Positions 48,918 to 59,483 of a stretch of DNA of 64,000 nucleotides are shown piece by piece (the first letter of the stretch is position 1; every line of letters begins with the position of its first letter). The stretch covers positions 38,472,063-38,536,062 of the forward strand of contig OY970832.1 in NCBI GenBank assembly GCA_963853835.1, in the 5' to 3' direction. The stretch comes from Calendula officinalis (lineage: Eukaryota > Streptophyta > Magnoliopsida > Asterales > Asteraceae). The position numbers were made by a program, and so were the translations under genes. Under the pieces are notes generated by a model that searched no databases, had not been told where the DNA came from, and saw only the letters and a program-made list of their open reading frames with translations.

Positions 48918-49997
48918 TTTTAAAGAAAGCAGCTGTGAAGCCATCAGGACCAGGGGCTTTATCATTGCCAATAGTGTTCTGAAACAGCTCATGGGTATCA
49001 AGGGAAGTCACCTGGCCTGCAATTCCAAGGAAATTTTGGTAGTGTTTAACAAAAATTGGAGCGATTTCATTAACTTCATGCATAGTAGTGCCCGCAAAAA
49101 TGGCATCTATACAATTCCTGTGGCATCTACTCTTGACCACGTTGTGGAAGTAAGCAGAATTGGAGTCCCCAACTCTTAACCATTCAGTTCTAGATTTTTG
49201 TTTAAGGAATCGTTCCTCATTTAAAACCGCGGCCTTATAAGCAAGAAGATAATTGGATTCTTCTTCACGAAGCTTAGGACAGTGGGGATTCTTATCAAGA
49301 GCAGATTGTATTTCATCCAGTTCTACCCGAAGGAATTTTACTTTGGAGTGTAAATTACCTTGGTCCTTTAAGAGCTTTCGCAAAGGGGGTTTCATAGCTT
49401 TTAGATGTTTTACCACACGATACATTGCACAACCTGTGATTCTCTCCGACCAAGCCACAGCAACAATATCACGAAAATCAGGTTTGTCTGCTAGAAAGTT
49501 AAAAAAATTAAAAGGCTTGGGTTTGAATTTCATAACATTCAGGATTTTCAAGATACAAGGGGTGTGATCAGATATAAGATATGGTTGGAAAATGCCAATA
49601 GAGTCCGGGAAGATATCAATGAAATCTTGATTCCCCATAATTCGATCAATTTTCTTTAATATACCATCTGGTCCCTGCGGTTTTTGGTTCGAAGTAAAAT
49701 GAAGGCCCGTACTATTTATATCCATAACAGCCATATCATTTACACACTCTTGGAATTCCCGCATAGCAATATGAGGTTGATACCCACCACATGAGTGGTC
49801 TTCTAATTTCAGGGCTGCATTAAAATCACCAAGAATAGCCCATGGTTTATTCGACATAAGCTGGCTATGTCCCACTAGATTATGCCATAAGACCCTTCTG
49901 TCTATGTATGAAGTAGCAGCATACACAAAAGAACAAAAGAAAGACTTTCTATCAGATTTAGTAACTACTTGAACATGTATAACCTGGTTTGTTTGAG
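48918..49997 (-). pseudogene. LINE ORF2 endonuclease C-terminal half, linker and start of RT
   Basis: The frame is open from the edge of the LTR insertion through the rest of the apurinic-type endonuclease (EEP fold), which nicks the target. Visible motifs are GDFN (metal binding and catalysis) and SDHTPCIL with the catalytic histidine. The linker includes KSRTEWLRVGDSNSAYFH, a standard plant LINE block, and the RT begins with DKAPGPDGFTAAFFK. The frame is then lost at a run of five T (48917-48921); the expected downstream sequence continues one frame over, which fits deletion of one base in the homopolymer. The first visible methionine (near 49926) is internal, not a start: codons continue upstream to the insertion. 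Confidence 0.92.
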
Positions 49998-50002
49998 CTA
50001 GG
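49998..50002. repeat. Target-site duplication of solo LTR, left
   Basis: CTAGG immediately before the LTR end TGTCACACC; identical to 52598-52602. Five bp is the usual length for Ty1/Copia and Ty3/Gypsy integrases. Codons of the LINE endonuclease run up to this point and resume in frame at the other copy. Confidence 0.92.
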
Positions 50003-51111
50003 TGTCACACCCCGCCAAAAATGAGTTTTACTTCATTTAAAATGTTTTGCGGAAGAACGAGGGTGTAACGTTCATGACAACATAGCAAAAATTAAGTAAA
50101 CAAACAACCACGCAATAACGAAAAATATAAGATTGTTTCACTTTCCAAAAGTATAAAGTTTCCAAATATAGTATGTTTCCTAAAATAGAAATTGTTTTGA
50201 AATGAAATGATTGTTCGTAAACTTAATGTTTTAACCATGGCTCACGACAATCCCAATGCTCATATCCTCCAATCCACTGCACCTAATTACCTGGAAAACA
50301 TAAATAGTAAAAGGGTCAACAATAATGTTGAGTGAATCCACAGGGTTAAAGTAAAAGTAAAGTAAAGCGTTTTGCTACTCAAAATGTTTGTTGTGAAAAT
50401 GGTTTATGACTGAAAAGTATAAAGTTCAACACTCATATGATATGAGTAGTAAGTATGAAATGTTTAGTGTAGTTGTAGAATATCTACAACTGCGTGTTAT
50501 GTTTATGAAAAGGTGTTGAACAAATTGTTATGTTTGACATCGCATGAACTGTTATCCCCAATAGGTAGCTAGTCTATTGAGTTAATATACCAACCCCTAA
50601 GTCCACAATCAACACTTCAACTCCATTATGTTATCGTTCTTTTATGGATATACACTCCCGGAGATGTCTTGGATAAACCAAGTAATGATCTAACGTTCGA
50701 TGGGAGGATGAGTGTCAGCCAATAGTACTATCTGCATATCCATGGTCTAGATCCACTAGCCAATGATTGCTGGCAAACCTTAGTCCGGTATAATAATTGT
50801 TTGTCATGCCAACGCGATAATGAAAATGTAAATGTTGTACAGTCATAGTAAAACATTAGCAGTTGTTTATGTTTTCCACCCCAAAGTTTATACAACAGTA
50901 AAAGTAGTAAAAGGGGTCTGTGGACTCACCTGGCAAAGCTTAGCGACACAGTACTTAGGACAGAGGAATCCTTCAGAGACTCCTAGCTTCCTAAACGATA
51001 TAACTTACTAATTAGACTAAGCTAATACAGGCGATTCTAGTTATATTATAAGTTAAATGATATGCAATTAATGTTATGTTTTATGTTTTGTGACATCGAA
51101 TGAACTGGCTC

Positions 51112-51590
51112 ATTGGGCCTTAATTGGCCGAAAAGAAATGAAATGAAATGGGCTTCGAAATGAAATGAAATGAAATGGGCTTGGGTTAGGCTTATTGGGC
51201 CTAGATTGGGCCTATTGGGCCACTAGGTTGGGCCACTTGGGCCTCTTATTGGGCTTAGGTCCAATTAGATAGGGCCATGGATTGGGCTTTGGTCCAAATG
51301 GGCTTGTATACTAATGGGCCAACTAAAGTTTGGGCCCGATGGACCAAGATAGATCGATATGGGCCAAGTACGGGCTTTGGCCCGATTGGGTATTCGGGTT
51401 TGGGTCCACGGTTTGGGTCAAGTACCGGCCTTGATCCGGTTTGACTTATGGGTCAACATTGGTCAATCCTAGAAGTCAACATAGGTCGAAATAGTCAACA
51501 AAAGTCAACTTAGGAACTCTTGATTTCGGCTAGGGTTTAGGCTAAGATACAATTCGGTCAACCAAGGTCAACCACGGTCAATCTAGGTCA
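51112..51590. repeat. TGGGCC/TGGGCT box cluster and adjoining GTCAA cluster in the LTR
   Basis: At 51112-51410 the plus strand has well over a dozen TGGGCC or TGGGCT boxes within about 300 bp, interleaved with GGTCCA. From about 51415 to 51590 there are about ten GTCAA motifs (TTGAC on the minus strand, the W-box core), several in a GGTCAAC repeat. Both clusters lie downstream of the inferred TATA box, in the R/U5 part. They look like short-motif expansions; a regulatory role is only a possibility. Confidence 0.6.
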
Positions 51591-52136
51591 AACTAGGCTC
51601 GGTTTGATGGTAATTCGGTTAGGGTTGGCCGGCTAGGCCGAAACCCTAAGGGTTTGGTTCTAGTTTGGTCTAGATCGAGTCTAGGTCCGGTTTAGTGTGT
51701 CTAGATCGGTTATAGTTCGAATCTAGGGTTCTAGTTCTAGGGTTGTACATGTCAAGGTTCGAGATCTAGGATTATAGGCAAACAAATCAAACGGTTTAGG
51801 AACTTAACAATCATACGAGCAAAACAAATCACTCAATCGACTAAACAATAAATCCTTTGACATTCATGCAAGCATGCACGTCGGGATCAAGATCAAGCAA
51901 GTGCCGAAACCTCTTGGCCTTTGGCCTAGGTCTCGGTTCGAGTAATAGGACCGAATCAAGGAAGCAAATAACAAAGAAAGTTCGAGTTTCAAACCTTGCG
52001 ATCGAAAATCAAGAAGAACCAAATAGGGGTGCTCGGGTTTGTGGCTTGCAGTCGACGAAGATGATGATGATGGTGATGAATTCGACGGCACAAGGGAGCA
52101 AGGATGGAAAATTAGGGTTTTGGGGTTAAGTGTGGT

Positions 52137-52143
52137 ATTTATA
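52137..52143 (-). promoter_or_regulatory. TATA box of the solo LTR
   Basis: The minus strand reads CCATATAAATACC here, a good plant TATA box, about 455 bp into the LTR. Some 25-35 bp downstream comes CCCCAAAACCCTAATTTTCC, typical of the transcript start region in plant LTRs. This places the U3/R border near 52105-52115 and sets the orientation as minus. Activity is not shown. Confidence 0.65.
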
Positions 52144-52597
52144 TGGAGGTAAAAGTTAGAGTTTGAATCCAACAAGGACTCATTCAAAGATAATGGATAG
52201 AAGTTCAAGTATTAAGATAAGATCAACACAAGTTTACTTACACCCCAAAGGGGGTTCGGCCGTGTGGAGATGGTCACGAGCAAGTGCATGGCCGGCCACT
52301 TAGGTGGTCGGTCATGGTTCGATGCATTCGAGTCACTTTTATTTAATACGTTACGTTTATTGTTTTATCGAGAAAGTTATGATTTTAGAAATGTTTTAGC
52401 TCAAAAGTGTCACCATAAGTAAATAAAAATGTTGTGTTGACTAAAATGGTCAAACACTAATGCATGGTGTAAAATTATATAAGTTGGTTGTGTGTTAGGA
52501 TGCCAGAAATAGAAATGTCTGAAAATAGAAACTTTCTAAATAAGGAAAGTTCTAGAAATGAAATGAAGTTACATACCAGAAATATCGAGTTGTCACA

Positions 52598-52602
52598 CTA
52601 GG
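52598..52602. repeat. Target-site duplication of solo LTR, right
   Basis: CTAGG immediately after the terminal GTCACA of the LTR; identical to 49998-50002. Confidence 0.92.
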
Positions 52603-52862
52603 GTCATAACATCTAACATCCTCTCATCCCATCCAAGGATTATGCGGGTACCTTTATCACACAAATGCCCATTCGAGGTCCATTTCCAACTTGCACACAC
52701 TTTCTTACAAACATCATAAACATCCACAACATTCACATGAGATTCCAGAATTGCACAAATACTAAGGTTGTTATCTAGTACTATTTGACGAACCTCTTCT
52801 TGTTTAGGGGAACGGTTCAAACCCCTGATATTCCAGGAAGCAAGACTAAACATTAAGACCAT
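52598..52862 (-). pseudogene. LINE ORF2 start: endonuclease N-terminal fragment
   Basis: N-terminal part of the endonuclease, cut off by the LTR insertion. The motif SWNIRGLN, with the conserved Asn, lies just after the start, and ICAILESHV carries the likely catalytic Glu. The frame runs to the insertion and would stop in the LTR at 52593-52595. I prefer a start at 52862 or 52853, because the DNA upstream belongs to ORF1, whose stop is at 52846-52848; the two ORFs overlap slightly. With the LTR plus one duplication copy (2600 bp) disregarded and one lost base allowed for, the span from 52862 to 46670 is 3594 nt, exactly 1198 codons, supporting a single ORF2 with no other net frame change. 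Confidence 0.9.
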
Positions 52863-53418
52863 GCGTATAGGGGGTGCTTGCCCCCTTGTTTTTAGAAGTT
52901 CCCGCCAAAAAACTTGATGTATCGTTAGTCTTGCCTTCCACTTCATCAACTTCATCCTCCTGGTCACTTAACGAATCAAACCCATTTGAGGTAGGAATAT
53001 TTGCATATGTATTCGTCTTATGAAAAACAGTAGGTTTAGCCTGATGTTGAGAGTTCCCAACATCACCTACACTATTATTGCTTTCATTTGTTTGTTGGCC
53101 GACAATAGGTGTAACATGGTATATATGAGTACCATTTACACTATTACTGTCCGCCTTTCCATAATCAAAGATGATATTATCCGCGACCTCATTGCAGATC
53201 AATAGGTGTAGCATTCTCTACACTATTACTGGTCGCACATTTATTCCCAATATCTCTTTTCTTAGGACATCTTCACAAACAATAGGTGTAACATAATGTT
53301 TATCATTATCTACACTATTACTGTTCGTATTCGGAAGTTTAGCGCTTCCAGCCACTTCTGAATCAGTCTTTGTGCTCCCTTTTGGTCTATACTGAAAATT
53401 AGATTGAGGTTTAATGTG
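52846..53418 (-). pseudogene. LINE ORF1 C-terminal remnant
   Basis: Sequence after the premature stop continues ORF1. The same frame reads for about 55 codons, is shifted by a small indel around 53250-53270, and is open again from 53214 to the stop at 52846-52848. The end has GFDSLSDQEDEVDEVEG, an acidic block like those near the C-terminus of plant LINE ORF1 proteins, and ends next to the ORF2 start. Three imperfect copies of an AATAGGTGTA...CACTATTACTG unit (plus strand, near 53105, 53200 and 53281) give repeated SNSV...TPI motifs in the product. Confidence 0.82.
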
Positions 53419-54513
53419 TTACCTGCGGTTTTTGTTTCCCACGACCTGGTACCCATCATTATCTTGTTCAACTTCCTTCTCTTTGGGTTTAATGTTTTTA
53501 GGGCAGCAGTCAATATTATGACCAAATATTTTGCATATTGAACATCTTGGAGGTTTCCATTCATATTCAAGACTAATCACTTCTTTAGAGTAATCAGATC
53601 CTTCAAGGGACGGGATAGCCACTAGTAGTGTGGACCTAAGTTCATCTGAAGAGTTGATTTCAATGAGAGCTCTAGCAAAGTTACTTCTACCCCAGGATTC
53701 CGAACAGATAGTACTTGTGTAGGCATCCAACATTTTTGGTGTGCCAATCTTTGATGCAATCATACTAAGACCGTCACCTGTAAAAGCAGCCATTGGAACA
53801 TCGTGGAATTTAACCCAAATCGGAACTTTAGTAAGGTCTTCCTTTGTTAAGGTGGTATTTGGAGTCCATTTTTTTAAAATTATAGGGTTATTCCTAATCA
53901 TCCAAGGGCCGTTTTCCAAAACATCTTCCAAACCTTTGTGTGAGTCAAATTTAAAGAAGAAGAACCCTTTTGCATTCATCATCACCCGATTGAGTCCAAA
54001 TTTGGACCATACATTCTTGACATAGTACTCTACAATCGGGAAGGCAATCCTTTTCCCTAAAAAATAACCATACAGGGTGTTTGAGAACCGACTTGCAACT
54101 TCCTTCACAGAGTCTATTGGTATCATAACATCTACATCATCGTTAGACTTCACAGATTCAAGCTTACAAAAATTCACCTTCGGTAAAACAGTTGTCTTGT
54201 TTATGACCGATGCATAGGATGGTTTAGGCTGAGTTTCATTAAAAACCGCAGCTGGTTGGGGTTCTATAAAAACAACATCAGAGTGTATCTCAATCACGGG
54301 AGTAGCGGGAGGTGTTGGGGTAGATTTCGAGTCAATACCAGCCTGAACTGGAATTACATCTGGCCGACCCATAAGACTCACCAGTTGGCCACGCATTGCA
54401 TTACAGGGTTGAAGAACCTTCCCACTTTTTCCAATAGTCTTACCATCTATGCTTTTCAGTTTAGCCGCAAAGTTAGAGTGTCTTTGCCTCGTATCATGTG
54501 TATCACCAGCCAT
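53419..54513 (-). pseudogene. LINE ORF1 N-terminal part: DUF4283 and CCHC zinc knuckle
   Basis: A 364-codon open segment from ATG at 54513. ORF1 proteins of plant L1 elements bind element RNA and form particles. Features in order: a basic N-terminus with RQRHSNFAAKLKS; a low-complexity P/T/V-rich stretch; a DUF4283-like region from roughly residue 120 to 260 with GFFFFKF, the ENGPWMIRNNPIILKKW block and VPIWVKFHDVP; and a CCHC knuckle CSICKIFGHNIDCC at about residues 324-337 (C-x2-C-x4-H-x4-C). It stops at TAA 53419-53421 shortly after the knuckle. The same frame reads on sensibly beyond, so I read the TAA as a premature stop. Confidence 0.92.
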
Positions 54514-54717
54514 TTAGTTTCTAACCGATCTTCGACAAAACTTCAACAAATCGAAACGTAGGGTTGTGAATTCGAACGTAGGGTTCGAACGTAGGGTTCT
54601 TGCGATTTAGTCTTCAACAGATTTTGAACAAATCTTCAACAAATCGAAACAGCCGTGGAATGCCAGTCTCTCAAAATCGCCCTAGAGAGAAAAAGCCAAC
54701 AAGTCAACACACGGCCA
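54514..54717 (-). promoter_or_regulatory. LINE 5' untranslated region, probable internal promoter
   Basis: About 200 bp upstream of ORF1. On the plus strand AACGTAGGGTT occurs three times (54555, 54574, 54588), and a 17-bp string CTTCAACAAATCGAAAC occurs twice (54541-54557 and 54634-54650), 93 bp apart. LINEs must carry their promoter downstream of the start of transcription, so this is where it should lie, but I see no classical box. The minus-strand start has a TCTCTCTAGGGCGATTTT stretch. The promoter role is inferred from element architecture only. Confidence 0.5.
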
Positions 54718-54730
54718 TGGTTATAATGGT
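54718..54730. repeat. LINE target-site duplication, right copy
   Basis: TGGTTATAATGGT begins the right-hand satellite directly after the LINE 5' end and repeats the left copy at 46408-46420. The satellite then continues TCAAGGGCCATCGG. A junction of ACATCTAGTGG with this continuation also occurs in uninterrupted satellite near 35790 and 55320, so the reconstructed empty site is a natural monomer arrangement. Confidence 0.8.
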
Positions 54731-57700
54731 TCAAGGGCCATCGGTATCAGTTATGGACATCTAGTGGTTATAATTGTTCAAGGGACATGGTTATGGGTTA
54801 TGGACACCTATTACTTGTAAAATGGATATCTATAGGCTATTGGTCATGGCTAGTAGTTATAATGGTTCAACGGCCATCAGTATCAGTTATGGACATCTAG
54901 TGGTTATAATGGTTCAGGGACGATTGTTATGGGTAATGGACACCTATTACTTGTCAAAAGGATATCTATAGGCTATTGGTCATGGCTAGTAGTTATAATG
55001 GTTCAAGGACCATCAGTATCACTTATGGACATCTAGTGCTTATAATGTTCAAGGACTATGGTTATGGGTTATGGACATCTATTAGTTGTAAAATGGAAAT
55101 CTATAGGCTATTGGTCATGGCAAGTAGTTATAATGGTTCAAGGGCCATCGATATGAGTTATGGACATGCATGTAGTGGTTATAATGGTTCAATGGCCTTG
55201 GTTATGGGTTATGGACACCTATTACTTGTAAAACGGATATCTATATGCTATTGGTCATGGCTAGTAGTTATAATGGTTCAAGGGCCATCAGTATCAGTTA
55301 TGGACATCTAGTGGTTATAATGGTTCAAGGGCCATCAGTATCAGTTATGGACATCTAGTGGTTATAATGGTTCAAGGACCATGGTTGTGGGTTATGGACA
55401 CCTATTACTTGTAAAATGGATATCTATAAGCTATTGGTCATGGCTAGTAGTTATAATGGTTCAAGGGCCAATAGTATCAGCTATGGAAATCTAGTGGTTA
55501 TAATGGTTCAAGGACCATGGTTATGGGTTATGGACACCTATTACTTGTAAATTGGATATCTTGAGGCTATTGGTCATGGCTAGTAGTTAAAACGGTTCAG
55601 GGGCCATCAGTGTCAGTTATGGACATCTAGTGGTTATAATGGTTCAGGGACGATTGTTATGGGTAATGGACACCTATTACTTGTAAAATGGATATCTATA
55701 GGCTATTGGTCATGGCTAGTAGTTTTAATGGTTCAAGGGCCATCAGTATCAGCTATGGACATCTAGTGATTATAATGGTTCATGGACCATGGTTATGGGT
55801 TATGGTCACCTATTACTTGTAAAATGAATAACTATAGGCTATTGGTCATGGCTAGTAGTTATAATGGTTCAAGGGCCATCAGTATCATTTATGGACATCT
55901 AGTCGTTATAATGGTTAAAGGACCATGGTTATGGGTTATGGACACATATTACTTGTAAAATGAATATCCATAGGCAATTGTTCATCGCTAGTAGTTATAA
56001 TGGTTCAAGGGCCATCAGTATCAATTATGGACATTTAGTGGTTATAATGGTTCAAGGACCATGGTTTTGGGTTATGGACACCTATTACTTGTAAAATGGA
56101 TATCTATAGGCTATTGGTCATGGCTAGTAGTTGTAAAGGTTCAAGGGCCATCACTATCAGTTATGGACATCTAGTAGTGATAATGGTTCAAGGACCATGG
56201 TTATGGGTTATGGACACCTATTACTTGTAAAATGGATATCTATATGCTATTGGTCATGGCTAGTAGTTGTAATGGTTCAAGGGCCATCAGTATCTGTTAT
56301 GGACATCTAGTGGTTATAATGGTTTAAGGACCATGGTTATGGGTTATGGACACCTATTACTTGTAAAATGGATATCTATATGCTATTGGTCATGGCTAGT
56401 AGTTATAATGGTTCAAGGGCCATCAATTTCAGTTATGGACATCTAGGTGTTATAATGGTCCAAGAACCATGGTTATGGGTTATGGACACCTTTAACTTGT
56501 AAAATGGATATCTATAGGCTATTGGTCATGGCTAGTAGTTATAATGGTTGAAGGGCCATCAGTATCTGTTATGGACATCTAGTGGTTATATTGGTTCAAG
56601 AACCATGGTTATGGGTTATAGACACTTATTACTTGTAAAATAGATATCTATAGGCTAATTGTCATGGCTAGTAGTTATAATGGTTCAAGGGCCATCAGTA
56701 TCAGTTATGGACATCTAGTGGTTATAATGGTTCAAGAACCATGTTTATGGGTTATGGACACCTATTACTTGTAAAATGGATATCTATAGGCTATTGGTCA
56801 TGGCTAGTAGTTATAATGGTTGAAGGGCCATCAGTATCAGTTATCGACATCTAGTGGTTATAATGGTTCAAGGACCATGGTTATGGGTTATGGACACCTA
56901 TTACTTGTATATCGGATATCTAGAAGCTATTGGTCATGGCTAGTAGTTATAATGGTTGAAGGGCCATCAGTATCAGTTATGGACATCTAGTGGCTATAAT
57001 CGTTCAAGAACCATGGTTATGCGTTATGGACACCTATTACTTGTAAAATATATATCTATATAGGTCATGGGTAGTAGTTATAATGGTTCAAGGGCCATCG
57101 GTATCAGTTACAGACATCTAGTGGTTATAATTGTTCAAGGGCCATGGTTATGGGTTATAAACACCTATTACTCGTAAAATAGATATCTATAGGCTATTGG
57201 TCATGGCTAGTAGTTATAATGGTTCAAGGGCAGTATCAATTATGGACATTTAGTGGTTATAATGGTTCAAGAACCATGGTTATGGGTTATGGACACCTAT
57301 TACTTGTAAAATGGATATCTATAGGCTATTGGTCATGGCTAGTAGTTATAATGGTTGAAGGGCCATCAGTATCAGTTATGGACATCTAGTGGCTATAATA
57401 GTTCAAGAACCATGGTTATGGGTTACGGACACCTATTACTTGTAAAATAGATATCTATATAGGTCATGGGTAGTAGTTATAATGGTTCAAGGGACATCGG
57501 TATAAGTTACAGACATCTAGTGGTTATAATTGTTCAAGGGCCATTGTTATGGGTTATAAACACCTATTACTCGTAAAATAGATATCTATAGGCTATTGGT
57601 CATGGCTAGTAGTTATAATGGTTCAAGGGCCATCAGTATCAGTTATGGACATTTAGTGGTTATAATGGTTCAAGAACCATGGGTATGGGTTATGGACACC

Positions 57701-58095
57701 TATTACTTGTAAAATGGATATCTATAGGCTATTGGTCAGGGCTAGTAGTTATAATGGTTCAAGGGCCGTCAGTATCAGTTATGGACATCTAGTGGTTATA
57801 ATGGTTCAAGGACCATGATTATGGGTTATGGACACCTATTACTTGTAAAATCGATATCTATAGGCTATTGGTCATGGCTTAGTAGTTATAATGGTTTAAG
57901 GGCCATCTGTATCAGTTATGGTAGTGGTTATACTGATTCAAGAACCATGGTTATGGGTTATGGACACCTATTACTTGTAAAATGTATATCTATATGCTAT
58001 TGGTCATGGCTAGTAGTTATAATGGTTCAAGGGCCACCAGTATCAGTTATGGACATCTAGTGGTTATAATGGTTCAAGGACCATGGTTATGGGTT

Positions 58096-58107
58096 TTTTT
58101 GGGTAAG
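58096..58107 (-). mobile_element. 12-bp LINE 3'-end insertion with 18-bp target-site duplication
   Basis: The satellite string GGACCATGGTTATGGGTT is present at 58078-58095 and again at 58108-58125. Between the copies are five T (seven with the two T of the duplication) and GGGTAAG. The full LINE ends, on the plus strand, with a T-run followed by GGGTAAAGGG, so the insert matches a poly(A) tail plus the last six or seven bases of that LINE or a relative, in the same orientation. The 30-bp excess over a normal monomer is accounted for exactly. I read it as an extremely 5'-truncated LINE insertion. Confidence 0.72.
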
Positions 58108-59483
58108 GGACCATGGTTATGGGTTATGGACACCTATTACTTGTAAAATGGATATCTATAGGCTATTGCTCATGGCTAGTAGTTATAATGGTTCATGGGC
58201 CATCAGTATCAGTTATGGACATCTAGTGGTTATAATGATTCAAGGACCATGGTTATGGGTTATGGACACCTATTACTTGTAAAATGGATCTATAGGCTAT
58301 TAGTCATGGCTAGTAGTTATAATGGTTCAAGGGCCATCCGTATTAGTTATGGACATCTAGTGGTTATAATGGTTCAAGGACCATGGCTATGGGTTATGGA
58401 CACCTATTACTTGTAAATTGGATATCTAGAAGCTATTGGTAATGGCTAGTAGTTATAATGGTTGAAGGGCCATCAGTATCAGTTATGGACATCTAGTGGT
58501 TATAATCGTTCAAGATCCATGGTTATGGGTTATGGACACCTATTACTTGTAAAATGGATATCTATTGGCTATCGTTCATGGCTAGAAGTTATAATGGTTC
58601 AAGGGCCATCAGTATCAGTTATGGACAGCTAGTGGTTATAATGGTTCAAGAACCATGGTTATGGGTTATGGACACCTATTACTTGTAAAATGAATATCTA
58701 TAGGCTATTGGTCATGGCTAGTAGTTATAATGGTTCAAGGGCCATCAATATCAGTTTGGAAATCTAGTAGTTATAACGGTTCAAGAACCATGGTTATGGG
58801 TAATGGACACCTTTAACTTGTAAAATGGATATCTATAGGCAATTGGACATAGCTAGTAGTTATAATGGTTGAAGGGCCATCAGTATCAGTTATGGACATC
58901 TAGTGGTTATAATGGTTCAAGAACCATGGTTATGGGTTATGGACACTTATTACTTGTAAAATAGATATCTATAGGCTAATTGTCATGGCTAGTAGTTATA
59001 ATGGTTCAAGGGCCATCAGTATCAGTTATGGAGATCTAGTGGTTATAATGGTTCAAGAACCATGTTTATGGGTTAAGGACACCTATTACTTGTAAAATGG
59101 ATATCTATAGGCTATTGGTCATGGCTAGTAGTTATAATGGTTGAAGGGCCATCAGTATGATAGGGTCGACCCCTATGAGAAGTGCCATGTTTTGATCTAA
59201 TTGTGTTGTTTTTAACTGTTGAGCTTGCCGTTTGAATCTTGTTTGTTGAATACGTTGTTATGGCGAAAGAATGAATGTGAAAAGTGGACGAGCTCCACTA
59301 AATTGGGAAGGGTTATGGATGAGAATGTGAAATAGACTATTGATAACCGTATGTTTAAGGGTAGGAGGAATGATTCCAATACCCGTACGAAGGAAGAATC
59401 ATCGAATGGCGAAGTCCGTAGTGAGAAGTAGCTACCTAAAGAGGTGGCCAGACCTAGTCGGAAGAAATGGAAGGATGTTGTAT

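Larger units (their letters stand above)
50003..52597 (-). mobile_element. Solo LTR (2595 bp) inside the LINE endonuclease
   Basis: The segment has canonical LTR ends and is flanked by a perfect 5-bp duplication, CTAGG (49998-50002 and 52598-52602). On the minus strand it starts TGTGACAACTCGA and ends GGCGGGGTGTGACA. It has no gag, protease, reverse transcriptase or integrase motif on either strand and no second internal LTR, so a solo LTR left by LTR-LTR recombination is the simplest reading. Minus orientation is supported by a TATA box followed by an AACCCTAATTTTCC leader-like stretch. The family is most likely Ty3/Gypsy from the end sequences, but no coding region is left to prove it. Confidence 0.88.
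46421..54717 (-). mobile_element. L1-type LINE retrotransposon, nearly full length, disrupted
   Basis: A non-LTR retrotransposon on the minus strand: 5' leader near 54717, ORF1 (52846-54513), ORF2 (46670-52862), 3' leader and a 25-A tail (T on the plus strand). It is flanked by 13-bp direct repeats of satellite sequence. Excluding the nested LTR and one copy of its duplication, the element is about 5.7 kb, within the usual size of complete plant L1 elements. ORF1 has a DUF4283-like region and a CCHC knuckle; ORF2 has endonuclease, reverse transcriptase and zf-RVT regions. Damage consists of several lesions in the C-terminal part of ORF1, one frameshift and one stop in ORF2, and the LTR insertion. 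It must be inactive now. Confidence 0.95.
54718..59158 (+). repeat. 136-bp satellite array, right arm (diverged)
   Basis: The satellite resumes after the LINE in the same orientation and runs about 4.4 kb. Monomers are more varied than in the left arm (many single-base changes, partial monomers, AAGAACCATGG and GGTTGAAGGGCC variants), and I found no exact long higher-order period. Subtypes with a shortened TCTATATAGGTCATGG core (near 57055 and 57460) also occur in the left arm (near 25195, 40392 and 42016), so both arms were one array. It ends at about 59158 in mid-monomer. Confidence 0.95.

Noticed and set aside
51857..52208. Overlapping frames on both strands within the solo LTR (about 90 and 114 codons)
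   Set aside because: They lie in the LTR leader region, match no domain I recognise, and solo LTRs are not expected to code.
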